Origin: Fibrobacter succinogenes
Lineage (GTDB): Bacteria > Fibrobacterota > Fibrobacteria > Fibrobacterales > Fibrobacteraceae
DNA length: 64,000 nucleotides
NCBI GenBank assembly: GCA_902779055.1
Contig: CACZAD010000007.1
Coordinates: 310,001-374,000, forward strand
Reading direction: 5' to 3'
In this document: one piece after another, positions 43,335 through 51,746 of the stretch
How positions within the stretch are numbered: position 1 is the stretch's first letter
How the letters are laid out: each line of letters starts with the position of its first letter
Notes under the pieces: model-generated
The model's database searches: none
Told to the model about the DNA's origin: nothing
Seen by the model: the letters and a program-made list of their open reading frames with translations, nothing else
Program-made: the position numbers and the translations under genes

Positions 43335-44195
43335 ATGGTTCAGGATATTGCAAAATCAGTGCGGAATCGCCTACTAGAGCAGACAAGAAAAACGCATGGG
43401 AACTACCAGCAGGTTCTCATACGCTTCTTTCATGAACGCTTGATGTATCGGCTTGCTAAAAGCAAGCACAGGTCTTCGTTCTATTTGAAAGGTGGTTCAT
43501 TACTGTTCGCTTTGAATCCTATAATTGCACGCCCGACTTTGGATGTGGATTTGCTTGGCATAAATTTCCCTTCAAAGCCAGAACTGCTCCGCTCCATGTT
43601 TGCAGATATATGTTCGCAAACGTGTCCTGAAGATGGCATTACCTTTGACATCGATTCCATTCAAGTTGAAGACATCATGAACGACAAGGAATATCTCGGA
43701 CTTCATGTGAAAATACAGGCAAATCTGGATTCAATTCGCCAGTGGGTTGCCATCGACGTTGGTTTCGGAGATTCGGTTGTTGGCGTAAAAGAAATGGCAT
43801 ACCCCACACTTCTCGACAATTTGCCTAAAGCGAATATTTTCGTCTATTCAATTGAATCAATTGTTGCGGAAAAATTTCATGCCATGATTGCCCGCGACGA
43901 AAGCAATAGCCGGATGAAGGATTTCTTTGATGTCTATCAGATTTTGACAAATCACAAGATAGACAATCAAGTTCTTGAATCTGCCATCAAGGCGACATTC
44001 CGTGCAAGGAAAACGGAATATTCTTCCAATGCAAACCTTTTTTCCGCCAAATTCGCCCGTGACGAATCAAGACTTGCACTCTGGAATAACTTTTTATACA
44101 AAATCAAATACACAAATCCATTGAATTTTGAAGATGTGATGAATTTGATTCGTGATAGGCTAGGAATCTATTGGACAAAAGAGACGCTGGAGTAA
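43335..44195 (+). CDS. AbiEii/AbiGii-family nucleotidyltransferase toxin
   Basis: 286 residues from ATG 43335; an in-frame TTG at 43323 lies inside the antitoxin gene and is rejected. Nucleotidyltransferase motif YLKGGSLLFAL (GGS at 53-55) followed by TLDVDLLG (Asp70 and Asp72) is the catalytic site. VYSIESIVAEKFHAMIARDE and MKDFFDVYQIL are the later AbiEii motifs. Relatives transfer nucleotides to tRNA or use GTP to arrest growth during phage infection. Catalytic residues appear intact. Confidence 0.88.
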   Translation: MVQDIAKSVRNRLLEQTRKTHGNYQQVLIRFFHERLMYRLAKSKHRSSFYLKGGSLLFALNPIIARPTLDVDLLGINFPSKPELLRSMFADICSQTCPEDGITFDIDSIQVEDIMNDKEYLGLHVKIQANLDSIRQWVAIDVGFGDSVVGVKEMAYPTLLDNLPKANIFVYSIESIVAEKFHAMIARDESNSRMKDFFDVYQILTNHKIDNQVLESAIKATFRARKTEYSSNANLFSAKFARDESRLALWNNFLYKIKYTNPLNFEDVMNLIRDRLGIYWTKETLE

Positions 44196-44197
44196 AT

Positions 44198-44374
44198 ATG
44201 ACCATAGAATTCCCTAACTTAAGCAACCGCTTTGATGCAGAAGATATCCGCAAACTGCGCGAATACAACTCCCTGAAACATTCCAAAATGACTCACAAGG
44301 AAATCTTGGAAGACATACGTCAGGGGGCAGAATCCTTTATGTCGGAATTTACTAGCCGTGTTGCTGAGAAGTAG
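44198..44374 (+). CDS. Small third gene of the AbiE-like operon
   Basis: 58 residues from ATG 44198, 2 bp after the toxin stop (an upstream ATG at 44171 lies inside the toxin gene). The sequence is charged and helical: FDAEDIRKLREYNSLKHSKM, then THKEILEDIRQGAESFMSEF. No family is recognised. Its tight spacing suggests it belongs to the operon. Most AbiE operons are described as two genes. Confidence 0.6.
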   Translation: MTIEFPNLSNRFDAEDIRKLREYNSLKHSKMTHKEILEDIRQGAESFMSEFTSRVAEK

Positions 44375-44392
44375 CGTAATTTCGCTAATTAC

Positions 44393-44511
44393 AGGTAAAA
44401 ATTCAATTTTTACCTACATAATCATTTTGTTGACCTCAACAAAATGAGAACTGCTTGAAAACGCTAAACTTTCGCCAACTTAATCATTTTGCCAGTGTTG
44501 GCAAAATGATT
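44393..44511. repeat. Three consecutive perfect hairpins between convergent abiE and ATPase genes
   Basis: Hairpin 1: AGGTAAAAATT / AATTTTTACCT (44393-44415). Hairpin 2: TCATTTTGTTG / CAACAAAATGA (44422-44447). Hairpin 3: AATCATTTTGCCA / TGGCAAAATGATT (44482-44511). Hairpins 2 and 3 share TCATTTTG...CAAAATGA with different tips. They may act as bidirectional terminators or a boundary element. Confidence 0.7.
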
Positions 44512-44567
44512 GCAAGATTCATCATGTCCCAAAAATCAATGGTTGAGGCTCCTTTGGGTTATTAACT

Positions 44568-47500
44568 TTATTTTTCTTCAACTTTAAAGTCAAAACTTAT
44601 TTTATAGGTTTCCGGTTCTGGCTTGAAATTTGGTTTTGTATAAGGAGCCTTAAAAATTTCTACATTTTTTCCTTTTACAAGAGCTATATCATAAGTGTTT
44701 TTATTTTTTTCGTCAGATCCAAAATCATGTTCTGCTTTAGAAAAATAGATAGTGCCAGATTCAAACGACTTGACCTCTAGATGACGAATGACATCAGAGC
44801 CTTTTTCTTTATAAGCAATATCTCTTCGTGCACCGTCATTGCTATTAACAATAAGAGGATTTAGGTTTGATGATAATCCTCTTACAATCTCAAGACTACT
44901 TTGCTTTTCTAGCCAATTTAGTGCTATTTCTTCTGCACTTTTTCCAGAGGAATTTTTGCTCCCAGGTGAGGCAAAAGGTTTCCGTTTGCGGGGCTTTCTC
45001 TTATCGGAAGGAGGGGTCGGCGGTTTGGGTATAAAAGTCCAATTTTCGGGATTATGGATACGGCCTTTAGGCTCCTCTGTTGGATCAGGATTGTCAGAGT
45101 CATCAGGAGGTGGGTTCGTTTTTGTATTTTCTTGAATGAGCAGTTTTTCAAATATATCTTCAAATCCTTCAAAATATATGTAAGACAAAATGGTGTTCTT
45201 TAGATACGCTGCATCACAGCCGTATTTTTTCATAATCTTATCATAAGAATTATATCTCACTATCTTTTTTTCGCTATACTCATCAAGCATCAACGAAGTA
45301 CATTCGAAATTATCGTCAATTTTTTTTCGTATGATTTCATCAATTTCTTGCTCCGTCAATATTTCATTCTTTAATTCTTCAGCAAGTTTATTAAAAGCAT
45401 CGTGATTTTTAAATTTTTCAATATTATCAAGATAAGATTCTACGTTATGTCTATAAACGTCATTTGTACAATTTTTGTTTTCAATATCGTTAATTTTATT
45501 GTATAAAAAAGCGGCATAGCGCTCTATATACTTTGGTAGAATATAGTCTGATATCGTATCTTCATAGTAATTTTGTATTTGCGAAACATCACCCAAAATA
45601 GATGCGTCATCAATACCTAATATTTCAAGTAATTTATATTGTTCTGATGCGCTCATATCTTGAATATCAGGAAGGCAATTACTAAAATAAGTAATCAATT
45701 TTTTTGAAGTATTAACAACGGAATCAACATATTTGACTTTCTCTATTCCTCCAACCGCAAGCTGGTCTTCATCAAATGAAGGACAGCTCAATTTTTCCGA
45801 TACCGCAATCCAAAATTTTCTCTCTGTTTCGGAAATACCAAATGCTTTAGCAATGGCATCTTTATAATAACGGTCTACGAAATTCTTTTCATAGTAATAT
45901 CTGTTTTCATCATCAGAATTTTTCAGAATGGCACGAATGGAATCAAACCATTTTGTTTCAGATTGGGATAAGCTGAGGCAAAATACTTCTACCATAGATT
46001 CGCCAAAATGAGGATTTTTTATGGCGTCTTCATAGGAATTTGCGCTACTACACAATATATATTTTGATTCCTGCTTTAATAGATCACCTTCTTCAGCAGA
46101 TTGGAATTCGGCCTCTTTATTAGTACGATAAAAACATGTATTGTAAATTTGAATATCTATTTTTTTCAAAATATTTGCATAAGTTGAAATTTTTTCAACT
46201 CCTTCATCCGCACATCGCATTGCAAGAAGGTAAGGGAACCTTTTTTTCAGTGCGTCATTTATCTTTTTTTCGCACTCTTCATTCATTTTAGAATTATTAG
46301 AAATTTCTATTTCAATACCGTCTAATCGCTTTATTCCGAAAATTTTTTCAACAGATGGTTCTCCAACTTTTGTACCAATTTCTAATTTTGGAAGTTTGCT
46401 TAAGATTGCTTGCGGATATTCATCACTATCCCAATAATAAACTTCATTTCTCGGAAATACCCCTAATTTACCCTCTTTCTTCGCAACCAATTTCTCTATT
46501 TTTGAGGCGTATGATTGGATTGTATTTTCTTGACTCTGGCCTTTTGCAAGTATATATTTTCTAATCTTCTTATACTCGCTTTGAATGGATACCTTTTCGC
46601 CTTTTTCAAATTGCGTCGTAACATCATTCAACAATTGATAGAGTCTTGGAATATTCAAATCGTTTATTGACCGAAATGCGCCAAGTTGCACCAATATATC
46701 TTCAATATCATAAGAAAGTCGACCCGTTCCTTTCGCTATTAAATCGACGATATCTCTTCTTTGTTCAACTATAATACTTTTTACCGGAGCAAAAAAATCA
46801 TGTTTTTTTATACAACAAGCGATAAAGCTTGCTTTTAGAATGTCCTTTGATAGGGATCTTTGAAATCTGTAGTTTATTGTTTTTTGTAGAAAAGATTTAT
46901 ACAAATATTCAGATTTTAGAATTAAAAGTAATATTCTTTCCCAAGAATAGGTTTTACTGATTTCTTTTATAAAACTTTCTAATGGACAAAAAGAAAGATT
47001 GCAAAGATCTTTATGCTTTCCTCCGTCTGTTACATACCAATAGTCATAGTGATCTGTCCCGCATGACCTAGAAATAAAAGCATTTTGGCAAAAAAATGAG
47101 TCATTAATGAGCTCATCACCAATAAAGCCGTGCAACGCCATTGGAACATATAAGGAAACTCCTAAAACATTTACGAAAAATTCTTCGATTTTCTGCGCAT
47201 CATCTTCTGCCAGAATAGCTTTCCATTCATCGAACGATCCATATAATTTCCATTCGTCACTCAATGAATCGGTACATTCATTTTCAAACCCATGTGGAAA
47301 TTCCTTATCATAAATAATCAGACTCATTGAAGGATGGAATTTTCCATCTATCCCTAACAATAGCAAATCTTTCACCTTGTTAACAGAACCGTCTTTATAT
47401 GTATTGTTTTCGTCACGATAATAAGCAAGGCCGTTTTCTGTTTTTCTATCCAAAAAATTTAAATCAGGATTCCTTTTGTAAGATTCGTAAAGGCATCTGA

Positions 47501-49445
47501 TTAAGGCTTTATAATCGTCTAATGATGGCTTGTTATGAAGAACGTTTATAATTTTCTCTTTTATTCGAGAAATATCTGCGGCAGATACATATAATTGTCC
47601 AATCTGTTTCTGCAAAATTTCGGCAATAACTCTTTCTTCATAATTGGGTAGTTGCGGCAGGTCCCATTTATCTCTTAATGCTTTTACCAATGATTTGTCT
47701 ATATATTGAAAATGCAAAATAGCTGGTGGTTGAACTAATTGCTTTCCTGTATTTATGTATAGTTTTTCCTTTTCACTTCCTAAAAGAAGTTTGTGATTTT
47801 CATCTGTAAGGATTTTTAGTTGGGGATTTTTATAATCAATTTCACGTAAACAACTTATTAATTCAACTCTTTCCGCATAACAATTCTCATTTTGATTATT
47901 TTGCTCAAATCTTTCATTTATTAACTGAGATAAATTGTTTATTATGTCTCCAAATTTATCATCTTTATTGCAAGCCACTTTTCTTTCAGTAAAGCCACTT
48001 AGTAGGTGTTTTCCTAAACCCGCTTCAACATATACTTTTTTTTCTTGAACTAACTTGGCGAGACTTTCTGTATATGCAATAGAGTCCTTTAATTTACAAT
48101 ATCCATTGGCGATGGATGGGTAAATAGATGCATCCAACAAGGCTTCGTCCATTTCTTGTTTGAATATTTTTAGTTCATCTGGGATGCCATTATTATTTAA
48201 GGTCTTTATTTGGTCAAAAGGAAACCAATCAACAATTCCTTCGCTTTGTCTTTCTTTAGCAAAAAACTCAACAAACTGAACAACTTTTTGGCCTAGTTTC
48301 TTTTGTAAAAAATCATTGTATTGATTTTTATCTATGAGTTGCTTTCTATCTGGGCTTAAGCAAAATGAACCATGCAAGATACAAGGCAAGTTTACATTTA
48401 CCTGTGTTTCAAAAAAAGAGTATAGCGGGGCGTTTATTATGTTTGGCTCAGCAGTAATTGCAACTCCTATTTGATATTTTTCAATAATTTTCTTTTTCAC
48501 AAGCCTCGGGCTAAGGTAATTGTCCTCTTCTGTATATTCTTCTATTTCTTTTTCGTATTCTCTGTGCTTTCCGTCCTCCATATATACGGAATAGCTACTT
48601 TGACTTTCTCCATTGGCTATAGAACATTCAAGAACGCGTCCATCATTCCATCGTTCAATCCGTTGAATTGCTTTGGAAATCGTTGTTGTTTCATCATCTA
48701 TCTTGATGATGATTTTTTTCAAGTTTTTAATAAAAAGTAAGGTCTCGTTTTTTATAGATCTTATTTGTTTTAATATTCCTTCTTGTAAATCATCTTTATA
48801 CCTTACCTTAATTACTGTCGCGATATCTTCACGACATTCTGAAAAATCTATAGGCAAATCTTCATAAGATGTGGCTTCGGGAACGGCAAAAACGGACAAT
48901 GGTACAATTATATCGTGATTAGTTTCCCTTAGCCTGTTAAAATTATCTTGTATTTCTTTGATGTTTGCGCCAAGACTATTTTTAACAAAAAATAAACGCA
49001 GTTCGTTCCACTTTTGCTTTGCGATTTCGATTGAAAATGATACGTGTGTATGCCTACTATAAATATCAACTGATTCAGCCCAATTCAATATTGATCTGAA
49101 ACCAAGCCCTTTATTGCCAATACTACTAAGATTTCCTTGTTTGGGTGAAGTTTTGGCATAGAGAATGGCGTCAAAACCTTTTTTACTAAAAGGAATCCCG
49201 CCATTATAAAAGGACATCGTTTTAGCCGTGGTGTCAACAGAGATGAAAAAATACGAAGACTCTTGATCTTCTGCATTTTGCAACATTTCCAAAATCTCGC
49301 GGCCTCTGTAGCTGTCACGAGTTTCAATCTCACCATTAAAATCCTGGTTTATTCTATGATACGCTTCGTGAGATTTATAGTCTTTTTCAAATAAATTTTG
49401 AAAAAGTGATGGAGAAAGTGGGCTGGTTTTATCGTCTGTAAACAT
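44568..49445 (-). CDS. HATPase (sacsin-like) protein with NO VEIN/DUF3883-type C-terminus
   Basis: 1625 residues from ATG 49445, with AAGGAG 6 bp upstream (an upstream in-frame ATG at 49481 lies in the previous gene). The N-terminus is a GHKL ATPase: EMLQNAED (53-60, Asn57 and Asp60), a G1-like FYNGGIPFS lacking the usual Asp, and IGNKGLGFRSI (109-119). A long helical middle shows no motif. A proline-rich linker leads to the C-terminal 123 residues, with Asp1542 (GARRDIAY) and Glu1557-Val-Lys1559 (HLEVKS), a PD-(D/E)xK layout as in the NO VEIN domain. It is strikingly AT-rich beside hsdM, suggesting later acquisition. Probable defence function, not recognised further. Confidence 0.8.
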   Translation of the reverse strand: MFTDDKTSPLSPSLFQNLFEKDYKSHEAYHRINQDFNGEIETRDSYRGREILEMLQNAEDQESSYFFISVDTTAKTMSFYNGGIPFSKKGFDAILYAKTSPKQGNLSSIGNKGLGFRSILNWAESVDIYSRHTHVSFSIEIAKQKWNELRLFFVKNSLGANIKEIQDNFNRLRETNHDIIVPLSVFAVPEATSYEDLPIDFSECREDIATVIKVRYKDDLQEGILKQIRSIKNETLLFIKNLKKIIIKIDDETTTISKAIQRIERWNDGRVLECSIANGESQSSYSVYMEDGKHREYEKEIEEYTEEDNYLSPRLVKKKIIEKYQIGVAITAEPNIINAPLYSFFETQVNVNLPCILHGSFCLSPDRKQLIDKNQYNDFLQKKLGQKVVQFVEFFAKERQSEGIVDWFPFDQIKTLNNNGIPDELKIFKQEMDEALLDASIYPSIANGYCKLKDSIAYTESLAKLVQEKKVYVEAGLGKHLLSGFTERKVACNKDDKFGDIINNLSQLINERFEQNNQNENCYAERVELISCLREIDYKNPQLKILTDENHKLLLGSEKEKLYINTGKQLVQPPAILHFQYIDKSLVKALRDKWDLPQLPNYEERVIAEILQKQIGQLYVSAADISRIKEKIINVLHNKPSLDDYKALIRCLYESYKRNPDLNFLDRKTENGLAYYRDENNTYKDGSVNKVKDLLLLGIDGKFHPSMSLIIYDKEFPHGFENECTDSLSDEWKLYGSFDEWKAILAEDDAQKIEEFFVNVLGVSLYVPMALHGFIGDELINDSFFCQNAFISRSCGTDHYDYWYVTDGGKHKDLCNLSFCPLESFIKEISKTYSWERILLLILKSEYLYKSFLQKTINYRFQRSLSKDILKASFIACCIKKHDFFAPVKSIIVEQRRDIVDLIAKGTGRLSYDIEDILVQLGAFRSINDLNIPRLYQLLNDVTTQFEKGEKVSIQSEYKKIRKYILAKGQSQENTIQSYASKIEKLVAKKEGKLGVFPRNEVYYWDSDEYPQAILSKLPKLEIGTKVGEPSVEKIFGIKRLDGIEIEISNNSKMNEECEKKINDALKKRFPYLLAMRCADEGVEKISTYANILKKIDIQIYNTCFYRTNKEAEFQSAEEGDLLKQESKYILCSSANSYEDAIKNPHFGESMVEVFCLSLSQSETKWFDSIRAILKNSDDENRYYYEKNFVDRYYKDAIAKAFGISETERKFWIAVSEKLSCPSFDEDQLAVGGIEKVKYVDSVVNTSKKLITYFSNCLPDIQDMSASEQYKLLEILGIDDASILGDVSQIQNYYEDTISDYILPKYIERYAAFLYNKINDIENKNCTNDVYRHNVESYLDNIEKFKNHDAFNKLAEELKNEILTEQEIDEIIRKKIDDNFECTSLMLDEYSEKKIVRYNSYDKIMKKYGCDAAYLKNTILSYIYFEGFEDIFEKLLIQENTKTNPPPDDSDNPDPTEEPKGRIHNPENWTFIPKPPTPPSDKRKPRKRKPFASPGSKNSSGKSAEEIALNWLEKQSSLEIVRGLSSNLNPLIVNSNDGARRDIAYKEKGSDVIRHLEVKSFESGTIYFSKAEHDFGSDEKNKNTYDIALVKGKNVEIFKAPYTKPNFKPEPETYKISFDFKVEEK

Positions 49446-49455
49446 AAATTCTCCT

Positions 49456-50337
49456 TTACTTTTGAGATTCAAAAACCGCAAGTAAATAATCGCATAAAGT
49501 GATTGATGAATTTGCGATTAACGAAGCTTCTCGTCTTTTTATGGAAACCCTTTTTGAACCAACTCCATGAGAATCGCTATTCTTATTCCTCATAGAGCCA
49601 ATCGATTTGACAATTTTATTTAATCCATTAACTAAATCTGATACTAAATCATCCCATTCAGAAGATCTTTTCATATTTAGCGAATCTTTGCATTCTCCAT
49701 AAAGTTTTTCGACTTCGCCTTTCTCAGAGTGGGGCAATCCTTTTTGTTCTAGAATAAAAATGCAGGTTTCTTCAATATATGTTCTTGATTTTGTGACGAC
49801 ACTATCGTATGCTTCGTTATTTAAATCCATCTTTATACGTCCAGGGAAGGCGCGTAGATAATCCGATGTATGAATATCGTTTTCTGGAACAATTAGATTA
49901 TCGTCCAAAGGAAACAAGAAAAACTGTTTGTTGGCTATTCCAAGCCTTTTTCCCGAAAAGACTATGTGCTTATTTATATCTTCTAAAACGATTTGACACA
50001 AAGAACCAAATATTTTGTCTTGTTCAATTTCATTCACAGGCAGATTATTTATACTCTCAAAACGTTCTCTCCGAAATAGTGCCGACAATAACCTGTCGGC
50101 CACGCCTTTTTGTACGCAAACATTAATAAGACTCTTAAATATTTCCCAGCGGCTATTATTGTTTACGGAAAAATTAAAACCAAATTGTGACGCAATATCA
50201 CAAATTTGGGATCCTGTCAAATAGGGTATGCCTAATTCATATTCTTTATCATCAATAGATATTTTATAAGTGATGTCGCCTTCTAAAATTTTAGCGACAT
50301 CTTTGTTAACCAAACATACCCAATCCTGCTTTCCCAT
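49456..50337 (-). CDS. Abortive-infection (Abi_C) protein with HEPN-type motif
   Basis: 293 residues. The C-terminal domain ends with GSMRNKNSDSHGVGSKRVS and SLIANSSITLCDYLLAVFES, the Abi_C (PF14355) pattern. It contains Arg250-x6-His257, the RxxxxxxH catalytic pair of HEPN RNases. The N-terminal half (KILEGDITYKISIDDKEYEL, LIVPENDIHTSDYLRAFP) is not recognised. The start overlaps the hsdS stop by one base (TAATG) and the ATPase gene follows at 10 bp, so it is tied to both. By analogy it could be an RNA-cutting effector; this is inference. Confidence 0.75.
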   Translation of the reverse strand: MGKQDWVCLVNKDVAKILEGDITYKISIDDKEYELGIPYLTGSQICDIASQFGFNFSVNNNSRWEIFKSLINVCVQKGVADRLLSALFRRERFESINNLPVNEIEQDKIFGSLCQIVLEDINKHIVFSGKRLGIANKQFFLFPLDDNLIVPENDIHTSDYLRAFPGRIKMDLNNEAYDSVVTKSRTYIEETCIFILEQKGLPHSEKGEVEKLYGECKDSLNMKRSSEWDDLVSDLVNGLNKIVKSIGSMRNKNSDSHGVGSKRVSIKRREASLIANSSITLCDYLLAVFESQK

Positions 50338-51641
50338 TACACCAACCTGATTTTTCCGGTGAGGAGTTGTTGCATCATGCCGGTTTTGAGGGTGCGGTAT
50401 TTTGCGAGTTTGGTTTCGAGGGCCGAGATTTCGGTGTCCATGTCGCTGAGGACGTTTGCGATGGCGGTTTGTTCCTGTGGACTAGGAAGGCAAACAGCAA
50501 GTTTTTTTAAAGAATCTGTAGTTATATGAACGACGGCATCGCCTTGCGCCTTCATAGCCTTTTGCTTTGCAATGCTAGGGAAATTAAGCAAATAACCCAT
50601 GTAAATTGAATCTATAGTTTCCGTGGGGGTGAAAATTATAATATCACCTCCCGCATACGCATCAAAGTCATCAACAAATGCGATGGTTTTGCCGATATCT
50701 TCCTTTGTCTCTCCTGATGCAGAGAATAACAAATCACCCTTTTGCATTTTTACAGATTTATCAGCAACATCTTGAGATATATGCGAATAAAATTTTTTGA
50801 TGTAATCATTGTGTTTCGTGTAAATCTCTCCGTAGCGAACAGCAGGAATATTTCCACTATTAGATTCATCGCGAGAAATTCCGGCACCTTTTGAAAACAC
50901 TCCTATCTTTTTTAAGGGCTTCACTTCCCAATCGGTAGGGATTTTTCCGAGTTCGGTTTGTTTGTAGGTGGGTTTGGCGGGGGCGAATCCGGGGAGGCGT
51001 TTCTTGCCGGTGAGGAGTTGTTGCATTGCGCCTTGTTTGATGTTTTTCTTTTTGGCGATGAGTTTTTCAAGGTTCGCGATTAGGGAGTCAACGTCGGAGA
51101 GGGCGTTTGCAATGCGTTGTTGTTCTTCGATTGTGGGTGGAAGAACTAAAGGCAAACTTAAAAGTTCATCATTTTTCAAACTAGCTCTTGTTGTTACTGT
51201 AGAAAATTTTAGGAACCATTCTCGAATAAAATCACTACGCAGATAAAAACCTAAATAACCAAGATTCACAAATTCAACATCATTCGGTCTTAGTCTTTTA
51301 CAAAAACCGTTATAAGTAGCATTGGGATAATCTTTCAAAGCAACACAACTCATTCCCAATTCATCAACAGTTTCACTAGTACGGGTTATAAAGACATCAC
51401 CCTTATTTATAGAATAACTAGCTCTTTCCTCTTTGCTAGAATCGACCAAGTTTTCAAGTTTATTTGGTATAAAGACATTGTTAAAAACAACTGAAAACGA
51501 TAAAAATGGATAGCCATGCCCAAAAAACTGTTTTCCCTTAGAAAGACCATTATGAACTTTATACAATTCGCCTAGTGTTTTCACTTCCCAATCGCTTGGT
51601 ATCATCCCGACTTCGGTCTGTTTAAATTTTGTTTCTTTCAT
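50337..51641 (-). CDS. hsdS: Type I restriction enzyme specificity subunit
   Basis: 434 residues in two half-repeats, each with a target-recognition domain and a conserved helix. Half 1 begins FKQTEVGMIPSDWEVKTL and half 2 begins YKQTELGKIPTDWEVKPL. The helices are EEQQRIANALSDVDSLIANL and EQTAIANVLSDMDTEISAL, and each ends MQQLLTGK. HsdS chooses the bipartite DNA site for HsdM and HsdR. A 20-bp perfect direct repeat (50356-50375 and 51007-51026) lies at the ends of the two halves. Its stop is coupled to the Abi_C start. Confidence 0.94.
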   Translation of the reverse strand: MKETKFKQTEVGMIPSDWEVKTLGELYKVHNGLSKGKQFFGHGYPFLSFSVVFNNVFIPNKLENLVDSSKEERASYSINKGDVFITRTSETVDELGMSCVALKDYPNATYNGFCKRLRPNDVEFVNLGYLGFYLRSDFIREWFLKFSTVTTRASLKNDELLSLPLVLPPTIEEQQRIANALSDVDSLIANLEKLIAKKKNIKQGAMQQLLTGKKRLPGFAPAKPTYKQTELGKIPTDWEVKPLKKIGVFSKGAGISRDESNSGNIPAVRYGEIYTKHNDYIKKFYSHISQDVADKSVKMQKGDLLFSASGETKEDIGKTIAFVDDFDAYAGGDIIIFTPTETIDSIYMGYLLNFPSIAKQKAMKAQGDAVVHITTDSLKKLAVCLPSPQEQTAIANVLSDMDTEISALETKLAKYRTLKTGMMQQLLTGKIRLV

Positions 51642-51746
51642 AAATTAAGCCCTAGATCCTTCGACTCCGTTACACTCCGCTCAGAATGACGCATGTGGAT
51701 CCTATCGCTTCGCTCCAGGATGACAATCTTTCGTCTCTTGTCTTGA
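51642..51746. repeat. Intergenic repeat block between hsdM and hsdS
   Basis: Two adjacent units: GATCCTTCGACTCCGTTACA...CAGAATGAC (51655-51690) and GGATCCTATCGCTTCGCTCC...GGATGAC (51697-51724). The second recurs at 58285 and, inverted, at 29214. Confidence 0.65.
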
